From assembly GCA_015063745.1 (NCBI GenBank), contig SVTO01000023.1, positions 1 to 39,756 of the forward strand: 39,756 bases of DNA, given 5' to 3'. The notes below the pieces were generated by a model that saw only the letters and a program-made list of their open reading frames with translations, had not been told where the DNA came from and did not search any database. This document shows positions 25,348 through 32,829 of this stretch, piece by piece. The translations under genes were made by a program, and so were the position numbers. Origin of the DNA: Oscillospiraceae bacterium. Its GTDB lineage: Bacteria > Bacillota > Clostridia > Oscillospirales > CAG-272. How positions within the stretch are numbered: position 1 is the first letter of the stretch; every line of letters starts with the position of its first letter.

Positions 25348-26249
25348 ACACCGACCTCCGCGAAAATTCTGTCCATGTCAGCGGTGGTGTAAATCTTCAC
25401 ATCTCCGCTTATTCTGCCGACCAGACCGCTTATAGTCTTGCCGGGACTGATTTCGATAAAGGTGTCTACACCGGCGTTTATCATATTCTCCACGATTTTC
25501 GCAAACCGTACGGGAGAGGCAATTTGCTTTGCCAGAAGTGCGGCGGGTTCTTCGCCATATACTTCCGCAGTCACATCCGAATACACGGGGATTGCGGGAG
25601 AGAGAAAATCCACATCTGCCAGCACCTTGCCGAAGGCTTCGGATGCGCCGGTCATGTAGGGGGAATGGAAAGCACCGTTGACCTTCAGCGGAAGCGCACG
25701 ACCGCCGGCAGCCTTGACCGATGCGGCAAAAGCATCCATTTCCTCAGCAGCACCTGCCACGGAAACCTGACCGGGACAGTTATAATTTACAGGATACATA
25801 TTGGCAAATCCCGCACAGATCTCTTCTACCTTCTCATCGGACAGCTTGACAACGGCCGCCATGGCAGTATCCGCCGCCTCAGCCGCCTGCTGCATCAGTT
25901 CTCCGCGTCTGGTGACAAGGGAAAAACCTGTTTTTTCATCCACCATACCCGCAAAGGTAACAGCGGCCACTTCCCCCAGGGAAAAGCCTGCCGTACAATC
26001 CGGTACAATGCCCTGTTCCTTCAGTACAGCCGCCGCTGCCAGTTCATAAGCGAACAGACAGGGCTGTGTGTTTTTCGTAATTTTCAATTCTTCCGCAGTA
26101 CCGGCGAAGCACTGGTCGGATGTGCCGGGGCGGATGGCATCCAGACGGGCAAACACACCTGCCGCCGCGGGATATTTTTCTGTGAGATCCTTGCCCATGC
26201 CGGGGAACTGATCGCCCTGACCGGCAAAAATAAAGGCTATCTTACCCAT
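25341..26249 (-). CDS. fabD: Malonyl-CoA:ACP transacylase
   Basis: A 302-residue enzyme that loads malonyl onto ACP. It has the N-terminal FAGQGDQFPGMGKDL, nucleophile Ser90 in TAGFSLGEVAAVTFAG (GFSLG instead of the common GHSLG), Arg114/115 in VTRRGELMQ that binds the malonyl carboxylate, and catalytic His195 in NGAFHSPYM. The start overlaps the end of fabK by 13 bases and fabG starts within its last codons. Confidence 0.95.
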   Translation of the reverse strand: MGKIAFIFAGQGDQFPGMGKDLTEKYPAAAGVFARLDAIRPGTSDQCFAGTAEELKITKNTQPCLFAYELAAAAVLKEQGIVPDCTAGFSLGEVAAVTFAGMVDEKTGFSLVTRRGELMQQAAEAADTAMAAVVKLSDEKVEEICAGFANMYPVNYNCPGQVSVAGAAEEMDAFAASVKAAGGRALPLKVNGAFHSPYMTGASEAFGKVLADVDFLSPAIPVYSDVTAEVYGEEPAALLAKQIASPVRFAKIVENMINAGVDTFIEISPGKTISGLVGRISGDVKIYTTADMDRIFAEVGVC

Positions 26250-27181
26250 TTCGATGCTCCTCCCAGGATTTCTTTCGTTTCAGCGGCGATTTCGGACAGG
26301 ATTTCGGCAGCGGGCTGTTCCTTGTTGACCATGGCGGCACACTGACCGGCGAGGAAGCAGCCTTTTTCCAGATCCCCTTCCTGTACAGCCAGTCTCAGCG
26401 CACCTGTGCCCAGTGCTTCCAGTTCTTCATCGGATGCACCGCCGAATTCCGCTCTTGTATATACTCTGGCGAAGGTTGTGCGCAGACTGCGAACCGGATG
26501 GCCGAGACGTTTACCGGTGACTGCCGTGCACAGATCCGTTGCCTTCAGAATTTTTTCTTTGTAAGTGGGATGGATGGAACATTCTTCCGCGCTGAGGAAA
26601 CGGGTACCCATCTGTACACCGCAGGCTCCCAGCATGAATGCCGCCGCCATCTGACGACCGTCCGCAATACCGCCGGCTGCCAGAACGGGAAGACTGGTGG
26701 CATCACAGATCTGGGGAACCAGCACCATGGTGTTCAGTTCCCCAATATGTCCGCCGCTTTCACCGCCTTCGGCAATCAGAGCGGAAGCACCCTGACGTGT
26801 CATCAGCTTTGCCATGGCTACGGAAGCCACAACGGGAATGACATGACTGCCGGCTTCCTTCCACATGGTCATGTATTTGGCGGGATTTCCGGCGCCGGTG
26901 GTAATGACCTCTACCTTTGCTTCCGCCGCCGCTTTGGCTACATCATCTACAAAAGGACTGAGCAGCATGATGTTCAGTCCGATGGGTTTATTTGTCAGGG
27001 AACGGGCAATACGGATCTGCTCGTTCACATAATCGGCAGGGGCATTTCCGGCTGCGATAATACCGAGACCGCCGCCTTCGGAAACAGCTGCTGCCAGTTT
27101 TCCATCGGCAATCCACGCCATCCCACCCTGGAAGATGGGATAGCGTATGCCGAGCATTTCACAAAGTCTGGAACGGATCAT
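26237..27181 (-). CDS. fabK: FMN-dependent enoyl-ACP reductase II
   Basis: A 314-residue flavoprotein of the nitronate monooxygenase/FabK family that carries out the last reduction of the elongation cycle. Diagnostic pieces are RYPIFQGGMAWIADGKLAAA, GGLGIIAAGNAPADYV, the central LIAEGGESGGHIGELNTM and AAGGIADGRQMAAAFMLGAC for FMN phosphate, then GTRFLSAEECSIHPTYKE. No FabI or FabL is present in the operon, so FabK is the presumed sole reductase; this would make the pathway insensitive to FabI-directed inhibitors, as known for FabK organisms. It starts three bases after acpP. Confidence 0.95.
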   Translation of the reverse strand: MIRSRLCEMLGIRYPIFQGGMAWIADGKLAAAVSEGGGLGIIAAGNAPADYVNEQIRIARSLTNKPIGLNIMLLSPFVDDVAKAAAEAKVEVITTGAGNPAKYMTMWKEAGSHVIPVVASVAMAKLMTRQGASALIAEGGESGGHIGELNTMVLVPQICDATSLPVLAAGGIADGRQMAAAFMLGACGVQMGTRFLSAEECSIHPTYKEKILKATDLCTAVTGKRLGHPVRSLRTTFARVYTRAEFGGASDEELEALGTGALRLAVQEGDLEKGCFLAGQCAAMVNKEQPAAEILSEIAAETKEILGGASKWVR

Positions 27182-27184
27182 GAC

Positions 27185-27409
27185 TTACGCCTGTGTCTTT
27201 TCGTCGATGAACTTTACCAGATCGCCCACGGTTTCCACCTTGCGGTCCAGTTCGATCTCACAGCCGATAGCGTCTTCCAGCTGCATCAGCAGTTCAACGG
27301 TGTCCAGAGAGTCGATACCCAGGTCGGAAAAAGTGCTTTCCAGGGTGATTTCCTCTACCTTACGGTCGGTTCTTTCAGCGATCAGATTAGCGATGGTTTC
27401 GAAATGCAT
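27185..27409 (-). CDS. acpP: Acyl carrier protein
   Basis: A 74-residue acidic four-helix protein with the phosphopantetheine attachment Ser34 in LGIDSLDTVELLMQLED. The true start is ATG 27409, preceded by GGAGG (27418-27422) with an eight-base gap; the upstream in-frame codon at 27496 would run through the promoter. It is the first gene of the fatty acid operon, which continues without a terminator through ten more genes. fabH and a FabT/FapR-type regulator, often found before acpP in clostridia, are not here. Confidence 0.97.
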   Translation of the reverse strand: MHFETIANLIAERTDRKVEEITLESTFSDLGIDSLDTVELLMQLEDAIGCEIELDRKVETVGDLVKFIDEKTQA

Positions 27410-27450
27410 AATGGTTTCCTCCGATAAAATAAGTTTTTTGGAACGCATAC

Positions 27451-27456
27451 AGTATA
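27451..27456 (-). promoter_or_regulatory. -10 element of the acpP/fab/acc operon
   Basis: TATACT on the minus strand (27456-27451), about 42 bases before the acpP start. At 17-base spacing the -35 position reads CAGAGG, which does not match TTGACA, and there is no TGn extension. Such a promoter would need help from an activator. Confidence 0.5.
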
Positions 27457-27467
27457 CTACAACCTCT

Positions 27468-27516
27468 GTTCCACCTCTGTTCCCATACAGTTCCAAAGGC
27501 GTTCCCGGATTTGTCC
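27468..27516 (-). promoter_or_regulatory. Four-to-five direct repeats GGAAC at exact 11-bp spacing upstream of acpP
   Basis: On the minus strand GGAAC occurs at 27505-27501, 27494-27490, 27483-27479 and 27472-27468, each precisely 11 bases apart, with a degenerate fifth (GGACA, 27516-27512) in the same phase. The two proximal units are identical over 11 bases (GGAACAGAGGT). An inverted copy lies at 27440-27444 near the expected transcription start. All copies face the same side of the helix and span about -24 to -72. This is neither the FapR nor the FabT operator pattern as I know them. It is probably a cooperative binding site for an unidentified regulator of fatty acid synthesis. Confidence 0.6.
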
Positions 27517-27616
27517 GAATTATGAAATCTTTGCAAATCCTGTGTGATTCTTCCCGTACCGGCCGAAAAACACCAGAAATATAAGGGAAGTTTTCATTCT
27601 CATAATAAAATCTTTA

Positions 27617-27645
27617 TTGTCACGGCAAAAAAGATATGTTATACT
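27617..27645 (+). promoter_or_regulatory. Promoter of the deacylase operon
   Basis: TTGTCA (27617-27622), a 17-base spacer and an extended -10 TGTTATACT (27637-27645). Confidence 0.8.
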
Positions 27646-27683
27646 ATAGAAAGAAAAATCATCGGACAAACGAGGGAATATAT

Positions 27684-28247
27684 ATGAATATTACGAAACT
27701 GACCGCAGGCAGACCGGAGAACATGGAAGATCGGCTGGAAAGAGAACGCCGCTGCTACGAATTTCTGGACGATCTGCAGATTACATACGACAGAGTGGAC
27801 CATGACCCGGCACAGACCATGGAGGACTGTACCCTGATCGACGTGGAGCTGGGCACAAGAATGTGCAAGAACCTGTTTCTGTGCAACCGTCAGCAGACCG
27901 ATTTCTACCTGCTCATGATCCCCGGCGACAAGGTCTTCAAAACCAAGGATCTGTCAGCGCAGCTGGGTACCTCCCGCCTTTCCTTTGCGGGGCCGGAGCA
28001 TATGGAGTTGTATCTGGACATCCTGCCCGGTGCGGTAAGTGTACTGGGACTGATGAACGATACGGAAAACAAGGTGCGTCTGCTGGTGGATGCGGATCTC
28101 TTGGGGGATGCCTATGTGGGCTGTCATCCCTGCGTGAATACCAGCAGTCTGCGGATTAAGCGGGATGTGATGTTTGACAAGATCGTTCCGGCCATGGGAC
28201 ATGATATGACCGTTGTGACCCTGCCCGTATACCCGACAGAAGCATAA
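27684..28247 (+). CDS. YbaK/ProX-type aminoacyl-tRNA deacylase (prolyl-tRNA editing domain protein)
   Basis: A 187-residue cytoplasmic protein of the YbaK/aminoacyl-tRNA-synthetase-associated family (PrdX/ProX group), which hydrolyses mischarged tRNAs such as Ala-tRNA(Pro). The N-terminus YEFLDDLQITYDRVDHDPAQ and the core CKNLFLCNRQQTDFYLLMIP with KVFKTKDLSAQLGTSRLSFA are typical. Next come the editing-site region GAVSVLGLMNDTENKVRLLV and the tail GCHPCVNTSSLRIKRDVM. I start at ATG 27684 behind GAGGG; the ATG at 27636 lies in the promoter. It leads a transcript that continues with the zinc-ribbon protein and the FliB-like protein. Confidence 0.9.
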   Translation: MNITKLTAGRPENMEDRLERERRCYEFLDDLQITYDRVDHDPAQTMEDCTLIDVELGTRMCKNLFLCNRQQTDFYLLMIPGDKVFKTKDLSAQLGTSRLSFAGPEHMELYLDILPGAVSVLGLMNDTENKVRLLVDADLLGDAYVGCHPCVNTSSLRIKRDVMFDKIVPAMGHDMTVVTLPVYPTEA

Positions 28248-28262
28248 GAAAGGCGGAACATT

Positions 28263-28667
28263 ATGAAAAGTATCAAACCTGGCAGAGGACCGTCCATGAA
28301 GGGCTTTGTCATGAGTATTTTCATGGCACTGTTCGGCGTACTCTGGACAATCGCGGCTCTTGCCATCGGCGGCGGATTTTTCGCCTTGTTCGGTGTGATC
28401 TTCATCGGTATCGCCATATTCGAAGCCGTGTACAATTACAAAAACGCTACATCGGAAAATCGGTATTCCGCCATGGACATTGTGGACAGCAGGGAAGAAC
28501 CCGATCCGCTGAACGAGAAGTATGGCAGAAAAACCGTGCAGAATACACCGGATCCCGTGACTGCATCAAAACCGGACACCGCCGAAACCAACTATTGTCC
28601 CTACTGCGGCAAAAAAGCGGAAGCGGATCATGCTTTTTGCAGCGGATGCGGCAAAAAACTGCCGTAA
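28263..28667 (+). CDS. Two-helix membrane protein with C-terminal zinc ribbon
   Basis: A 134-residue protein. Two transmembrane helices at about 13-34 and 36-57 (SIFMALFGVLWTIAALAIGG and FFALFGVIFIGIAIFEAVYN) form a hairpin. A charged linker follows, then a double-CxxC zinc ribbon at the end (NYCPYCGKKAEADHAFCSGC). The zinc ribbon should lie in the cytoplasm. No specific family role is known to me. It starts 15 bases after the deacylase gene, behind GAAAGGCGG, and is probably co-transcribed. Confidence 0.75.
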   Translation: MKSIKPGRGPSMKGFVMSIFMALFGVLWTIAALAIGGGFFALFGVIFIGIAIFEAVYNYKNATSENRYSAMDIVDSREEPDPLNEKYGRKTVQNTPDPVTASKPDTAETNYCPYCGKKAEADHAFCSGCGKKLP

Positions 28668-28711
28668 GGCGCCGAACGCAGAAACCGAAAACGGAGTAAA
28701 GGATTATTATT

Positions 28712-29644
28712 ATGAAGGAAGTTGTTCCCGGATACTATCCCCGGTTCCGCTGTATTGCCGGGGCGTGCCGTCACAGCTGCTGCATTGGCTGGGAAATCGA
28801 CATTGACGAGGATACGCTGCGGGAGTACCGGAGAGTTCCAGGCGATTTCGGCAGCCGCTTGTGTCGGAATATCGCAGAGGAGGACGGCGTACACCATTTT
28901 ATACTGGACGAACAGGAACGCTGTCCCTTGCTGAACCGTGAGGGACTCTGTGATCTGATCCTGCATCTGGGGGAAGACAAGCTGTGTCAGATCTGCCGGG
29001 ATCATCCGCGGTTCCGCAATGTGTATTCGGATCGGGTGGAAACGGGATTGGGACTGTGCTGTGAAGAAGCCTGCCGTCTGATTCTGACGGATCGGGAGAA
29101 AATGATCTTAACAGAAACGGGTACGGAAGAAATGTCGGAGGACGAGGCCTTCTTCTTTGACTGGCGCCGGCAGATTTTTTCTATGGTGCAGGACAGAAGC
29201 AAAACCATGGACGAGCGTATGGTAGATGTGCTGGCGTTCTGTCAGATCCGACTGCCGGAGAAAACCGCATCGGAGTGGGTGCAGGTCTACAGAGGACTGA
29301 CATCTTTGGAAGAAAAGTGGCAGACCTGTCTTGATGCCTGGGAGAAAAACACGCCCTCGGATGCCTGGTACACTTCTGCATGGGATACGGTGTGGGAACA
29401 GCTGCTGATGTATTTCCTGTACCGGCATCTGGCGGATGGAATCGAGGATGGCTGCCTGCCGGAGAGAGCGGCTTTTGCGGTATTGAACTGCAGAGTCATC
29501 CGGGATGTATGCGCGGCTGTGTCCCCGGAAGCGGATATGGAGACGGTACTGGAAACGGCACGGCTGTATTCGGCGGAAGTGGAATATGCGGAAGAGAACA
29601 CCGCTTCCCTGATCGATCTGATTTACGAAGAAAACGAAAACTGA
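28712..29644 (+). CDS. FliB-like lysine N-methylase family protein
   Basis: A 310-residue cysteine-rich cytoplasmic protein similar to FliB, the flagellin lysine N-methylase of enterobacteria, a family widespread in clostridia. The diagnostic N-terminal cysteine pattern is present: FRCIAGACRHSCCIGWEIDI, CPLLNREGLCDLI, LCQICRDHPRF and GLCCEEACRLIL, probably binding an iron-sulfur cluster or zinc. The remainder is helical. No flagellar gene is nearby, so a flagellin target is not supported here; the true substrate is open. It is last in the transcript started at 27645 and is followed by a terminator 11 bases after its stop. Confidence 0.85.
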   Translation: MKEVVPGYYPRFRCIAGACRHSCCIGWEIDIDEDTLREYRRVPGDFGSRLCRNIAEEDGVHHFILDEQERCPLLNREGLCDLILHLGEDKLCQICRDHPRFRNVYSDRVETGLGLCCEEACRLILTDREKMILTETGTEEMSEDEAFFFDWRRQIFSMVQDRSKTMDERMVDVLAFCQIRLPEKTASEWVQVYRGLTSLEEKWQTCLDAWEKNTPSDAWYTSAWDTVWEQLLMYFLYRHLADGIEDGCLPERAAFAVLNCRVIRDVCAAVSPEADMETVLETARLYSAEVEYAEENTASLIDLIYEENEN

Positions 29645-29654
29645 AAAGCATCGG

Positions 29655-29702
29655 AAAACGGCGCGGTAGGGCAGAAAGAATCTGCAGACCACAGCCGTTT
29701 TT
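29655..29702 (+). terminator. Terminator after the FliB-like gene
   Basis: Outer stem AAAACGGC (29655-29662) with GCCGTTTT (29694-29701), an inner hairpin GCAGA/TCTGC (29671-29685), then T bases to 29702. Confidence 0.75.
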
Positions 29703-29720
29703 CTTCTGCCCGCACCATGC

Positions 29721-29748
29721 ACAAATTTCCATGGCCCTACATACACTG
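29721..29748 (+). promoter_or_regulatory. Candidate mother-cell sporulation promoter (sigma-K or sigma-E type) of dpaAB
   Basis: CATACACTG at 29740-29748 resembles the sigma-E/K -10 (CATAnnnTA). An AC at 29721-29722, 17 bases upstream, fits the short sigma-K -35. It is the only promoter-like element between the terminator and dpaA; no sigma-A consensus is seen. In B. subtilis the same genes (spoVF) are read by sigma-K. Confidence 0.45.
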
Positions 29749-29783
29749 GAAGGAAACATCCCCACAGGTAAGGAAAGGGAAAC

Positions 29784-30677
29784 ATGAAAACCATACACAA
29801 AATCCTGCTCATCGGCGGCGATAAACGAACTGCCGTGATCGAACACAATCTCAGAAAAGCCTGCCCGGAGACTGAAATCCTCTCATTATGTGCAGAACAC
29901 AGCCCACCGGAATCCGCTTCTTCCGAAGAAATCCACCGTCAGGCAGAGGATGCGGATGTGCTGATCCTGCCTCTGCCCCTTTGTACGGACGGTGAAAACA
30001 TGACCGTCACTGCAGAAGGTATCCGTAAGAAACTCCCTCTGCGCCCGTTTCTCGAAACCCTCCCGCCCGGTAAACTGATCCTCGGCGGACAGATTCCCTA
30101 TTTTTTCAAACGGCTGATCGAAGAATGCGGCTCGGTTCCGGGGGATTATTTTGACAGCGAATCCGTACAGCTCCGCAATGCCGTGCCCACAGCGGAAGGT
30201 GCACTCGGGATTGCCGTAACCGAACTGCCGGTGACTGTGGCAGGCTGTCCCATTGTGATCACCGGCTATGGCCGATGCGGCTATGCGCTGGCGTCCAGAC
30301 TCCACCTGCTGGGGGCGGATGTGACTGTGGCGGTCAGACGGCGGGAAGCACAGATCATGGCAGAAGTGGACGGATGCCGCAGTATTCCCCTGAGGCAGCT
30401 GCAGACCGACCCGCCCCGGTGCCGGATGTTATTCAACACCATTCCTGCCCCGATCCTGACAGCGGACACCTTGCGGAAGCTGCCGGATGACTGTATTCTG
30501 ACGGAACTGGCATCGGGGGACATATCGGGGCTGGAGGCAGAAGCGAGGAAAGCCGGACTGCGGTACATCCGTGCTGCCGGCCTGCCGGGGAAAACCGCAC
30601 CCGAAACGGCAGGAAATATTCTGACGGAATCGATTTTGGAATGGATCGGCAATTACAGAGGAGAAGCATATGTCTGA
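29784..30677 (+). CDS. dpaA: Dipicolinate synthase subunit A
   Basis: A 297-residue NAD(P)-binding subunit of dipicolinate synthase (SpoVFA), which with DpaB turns a lysine-pathway intermediate into dipicolinic acid, the calcium chelator of the spore core. It shows the DpaA-specific N-terminal domain (KILLIGGDKRTAVIEHNL, DVLILPLPLCTDG, GKLILGGQIPYFFK) and a second Rossmann domain with VITGYGRCGYALASRLHLLG. The C-terminus GLRYIRAAGLPGKTAPETAG is also typical. It starts behind GGAAAGGGAAAC. The last eight bases overlap dpaB. Many Clostridium species lack DpaAB and use an Etf-type route, so its presence is a useful taxonomic clue. Confidence 0.93.
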   Translation: MKTIHKILLIGGDKRTAVIEHNLRKACPETEILSLCAEHSPPESASSEEIHRQAEDADVLILPLPLCTDGENMTVTAEGIRKKLPLRPFLETLPPGKLILGGQIPYFFKRLIEECGSVPGDYFDSESVQLRNAVPTAEGALGIAVTELPVTVAGCPIVITGYGRCGYALASRLHLLGADVTVAVRRREAQIMAEVDGCRSIPLRQLQTDPPRCRMLFNTIPAPILTADTLRKLPDDCILTELASGDISGLEAEARKAGLRYIRAAGLPGKTAPETAGNILTESILEWIGNYRGEAYV

Positions 30678-31245
30678 TAAACCCATCATCGGCTACGGCC
30701 TGTGCGGTTCCTTCTGCACCCACGCCAAAAGCCTCGGTATTCTGGAACAGCTGACGGCGGACTACCGTGTGATCCCGTTTGTCAGTTCCATCGTTGCCGA
30801 AACCGATACCCGATTCGGCAAAGCGGCGGATACGCTGGAGATTCTCGAAAAGCTATGCGGCCACCCCGTACTGCAGACCATACCGGAAACCGAACCCCTG
30901 GGACCGAAGGTGCATCTGGATGCTATGGTCATAGCCCCCTGTACCGGAAACACCCTTGCCAAGCTGGCACACGGCATTACCGATACCTGCGTAACCATGG
31001 CAGCCAAAGCCCATCTGCGTGCCGACCGTCCCCTGCTTCTTGCCGCGGCCACCAATGACGCCATGTCCGCCAATCTGGGCAACATCGGTATACTTTTAAA
31101 CCGCAAGAACATTTATTTTGTGCCCATGCGGCAGGACGACGTACAGGGTAAGCCCCATTCTCTTGTCGCAGAGTTCGACCTTCTGCCCCAGTCCCTGGCC
31201 TGCGCCCTTGCCGGTGTCCAGAAACGGCCGTTGTTCCTGGCATAA
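30670..31245 (+). CDS. dpaB: Dipicolinate synthase subunit B (flavoprotein)
   Basis: A 191-residue flavoprotein (SpoVFB) of the HFCD/UbiX-like fold. Hallmarks are IIGYGLCGSFCTHAKSLGIL, IPFVSSIVAETDTRFGKA, the flavin loop MVIAPCTGNTLAKLAHGITD, LLLAAATNDAMSANLGNIG and FVPMRQDDVQGKPHSLVAEF. Length matches the family of about 195. Its start overlaps dpaA by eight bases, giving coupled synthesis of the two subunits in the mother cell. No convincing terminator follows. Confidence 0.94.
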   Translation: MSDKPIIGYGLCGSFCTHAKSLGILEQLTADYRVIPFVSSIVAETDTRFGKAADTLEILEKLCGHPVLQTIPETEPLGPKVHLDAMVIAPCTGNTLAKLAHGITDTCVTMAAKAHLRADRPLLLAAATNDAMSANLGNIGILLNRKNIYFVPMRQDDVQGKPHSLVAEFDLLPQSLACALAGVQKRPLFLA

Positions 31246-31308
31246 ACGGTCAAAGGGTGTCGTTTTTATGCAAAAATACAGTGAAATGAAAATCCCATGC
31301 ATCAATTC

Positions 31309-31337
31309 TTGCATTTTTCCATAAGATATGGTATAAT
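31309..31337 (+). promoter_or_regulatory. Sigma-A promoter of the CapA-like gene
   Basis: TTGCAT (31309-31314), a 17-base spacer and TATAAT (31332-31337). Confidence 0.8.
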
Positions 31338-31390
31338 ATCCCGAGTGGATACTGCAAAATGACCGAATTCTGCGGAAAGGATGTACAAAT

Positions 31391-32428
31391 ATGACAGCCA
31401 ATACCAGGGAACGCATCATTCATGCCCTGCTTTTTGTGGTTCTGATCTCTCTTGTGCTGGGTGTGATTCTGTTCAATATCATATTCGGCGGAATCAATTA
31501 CAAGTCTGTACTGGCGGGCAGTGATCCCCTGCAGGAGGATACGGGTGCTGACAATGCATCCGGCATCACCGAACCGGAGAACGCCTACCATGCCATAAAA
31601 ATCCACTTTCTGGGCAGATGTATTGTCGGTTCCATGCTGGGAAGTGATGCGTACGGCACATTTAACGCCATGACGGAAGAAAAGGACCCCTCCTACTTCC
31701 TTGAAAATACAGAAAGACTGTTTACAAACGATGACTGGACCATCGGTCTTCTGAGTACGGTTCTGTCGGATAACGAAGAGCTGCCGCCCGTGACCTCCAG
31801 TATTGCTGCGGAAAGATTCCGCGGAGATGCCGCTTATGCGGAGATTCTGACCTCCGGCGGTGTGGATATAGTTTCTCTTGCTACCCTGCATACCCATGAT
31901 TACGGTACCGAAGGGTATACGGATACCATCGCTGCTGCGGAAGCGGCCGGAATGCGCTGGGGCGACGATGAACACGCGGTATATCTGGAAAAAGAAGGTG
32001 CAGTGGTCGGCGTATATCTGTGCAGCGTCGGAGCCTTTGAGGAAGACAGCACATCCCGGATCGTGAACTGGATCACCGGTGCAAAGGAAAAATGTGATAT
32101 GATCGTGATTTACCTGTCCGACAGAGGTGTGAAGGCAAAGTTGGACTGGTGGACACCGCTGGCACAGTCCTGTATTGACGCCGGCGCATCCGTTGTGCTG
32201 TGTGACCGTATCGGCGGTTCCATGCAGGTACAAACCTACGGGAACGGTATTATAATCGACTCTCTCGGCATATTCCTGAACGGCGGCGAGCGGTACGGCG
32301 AAAAGGAAAATTTTGTCTTGGCACTGACTGCTTATCCGGTAGACGGGGATATTACCGAATGGAAATACGAGATGCTTCCGTTTCATAATTACGAAGAAGC
32401 ATGGCAGCCGGTACAGATCATCGAATGA
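31391..32428 (+). CDS. CapA-family (metallophosphatase-fold) protein lacking metal-binding motifs
   Basis: A 345-residue protein with one N-terminal membrane anchor (about 11-33) and an extracellular domain that aligns by pattern with the CapA/PgsA family of poly-gamma-glutamate and capsule proteins. Conserved framework: IHFLGRCIVGSMLG (family FxGDxxLG), GGVDIVSLATLHTHDYGTEG (family ANNHxxDYG), AAAEAAGMRWGD (AGI..G), PLAQSCIDAGASVVL and NGIIIDSLGIFL (family NG..I.YSLGNF). Yet the metal ligands are replaced: the GD aspartate by Arg76, the NLE motif by LLS, NNH by TLH, the HWG motif by SDRG and the GHHPH motif by DRIGG. It is probably a catalytically inactive, binding-type member. The start is behind AAAGGAT; a strong terminator follows, so it is monocistronic. 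Confidence 0.8.
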   Translation: MTANTRERIIHALLFVVLISLVLGVILFNIIFGGINYKSVLAGSDPLQEDTGADNASGITEPENAYHAIKIHFLGRCIVGSMLGSDAYGTFNAMTEEKDPSYFLENTERLFTNDDWTIGLLSTVLSDNEELPPVTSSIAAERFRGDAAYAEILTSGGVDIVSLATLHTHDYGTEGYTDTIAAAEAAGMRWGDDEHAVYLEKEGAVVGVYLCSVGAFEEDSTSRIVNWITGAKEKCDMIVIYLSDRGVKAKLDWWTPLAQSCIDAGASVVLCDRIGGSMQVQTYGNGIIIDSLGIFLNGGERYGEKENFVLALTAYPVDGDITEWKYEMLPFHNYEEAWQPVQIIE

Positions 32429-32437
32429 ATCAAGCAG

Positions 32438-32484
32438 AAAAACGTATTCCGGAGAGGAAAATACTCCATCGGAATACGTTTTTT
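32438..32484 (+). terminator. Terminator of the CapA-like gene
   Basis: AAAAACGTATTCCG (32438-32451) pairs perfectly with CGGAATACGTTTTT (32470-32483), with an 18-base loop and a trailing T run. Confidence 0.9.
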
Positions 32485-32564
32485 ATCTGTATAAAAACAG
32501 CGGGCAGGGACATACTATTTCTCGGAACCCCGGGATTCCAAAAATACAAATTCGGGAGAATACC

Positions 32565-32768
32565 ATGGAAAACAAGAAGCCCAACCATTGCATTTCCTGT
32601 TCCGTCACCAACTGCGCCAACCATGCCCAGAGCGAAAACTACTGCGCCCTGGACCGCGTGGTGATCGGTACGCACGAAGCAAACCCCACTGTTACCCAGT
32701 GCGTGGACTGCGAATCCTTTGTCCTGAGCAATCGCTGCAAGGATGCCAAAGGAAACTGCGCCCGCTGA
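32565..32768 (+). CDS. DUF1540 cysteine-rich small protein
   Basis: A 67-residue protein with the cysteine spacing of DUF1540: CISCSVTNCANHAQSENYC, then VVIGTHEANPTVTQCVDCES, and a final CKDAKGNC. These small proteins occur mostly in spore-forming Firmicutes and are thought to bind a metal through their cysteines; their function is unknown. It starts behind GGGAG with a seven-base gap and ends before a bidirectional terminator. No promoter of good consensus is visible in the 80 bases between the preceding terminator and the start. Confidence 0.88.
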   Translation: MENKKPNHCISCSVTNCANHAQSENYCALDRVVIGTHEANPTVTQCVDCESFVLSNRCKDAKGNCAR

Positions 32769-32786
32769 CTCCTGAAAACCGCAAAC

Positions 32787-32823
32787 GAAAACCGGAGATA
32801 CTGCAGAAGTACCTCCGGTTTTC
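32787..32823. terminator. Bidirectional terminator between the DUF1540 gene and the first lipoprotein gene
   Basis: GAAAACCGGAGATACT (32787-32802) pairs with AGTACCTCCGGTTTTC (32808-32823), with one mismatch and a five-base loop. It lies between converging genes. Confidence 0.88.
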
Positions 32824-32829
32824 TGTTTC

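Noticed and set aside
27410-27516. FapR or FabT operator upstream of acpP
   Set aside because: No palindrome resembling either consensus as I know them; instead there are direct repeats of GGAAC.
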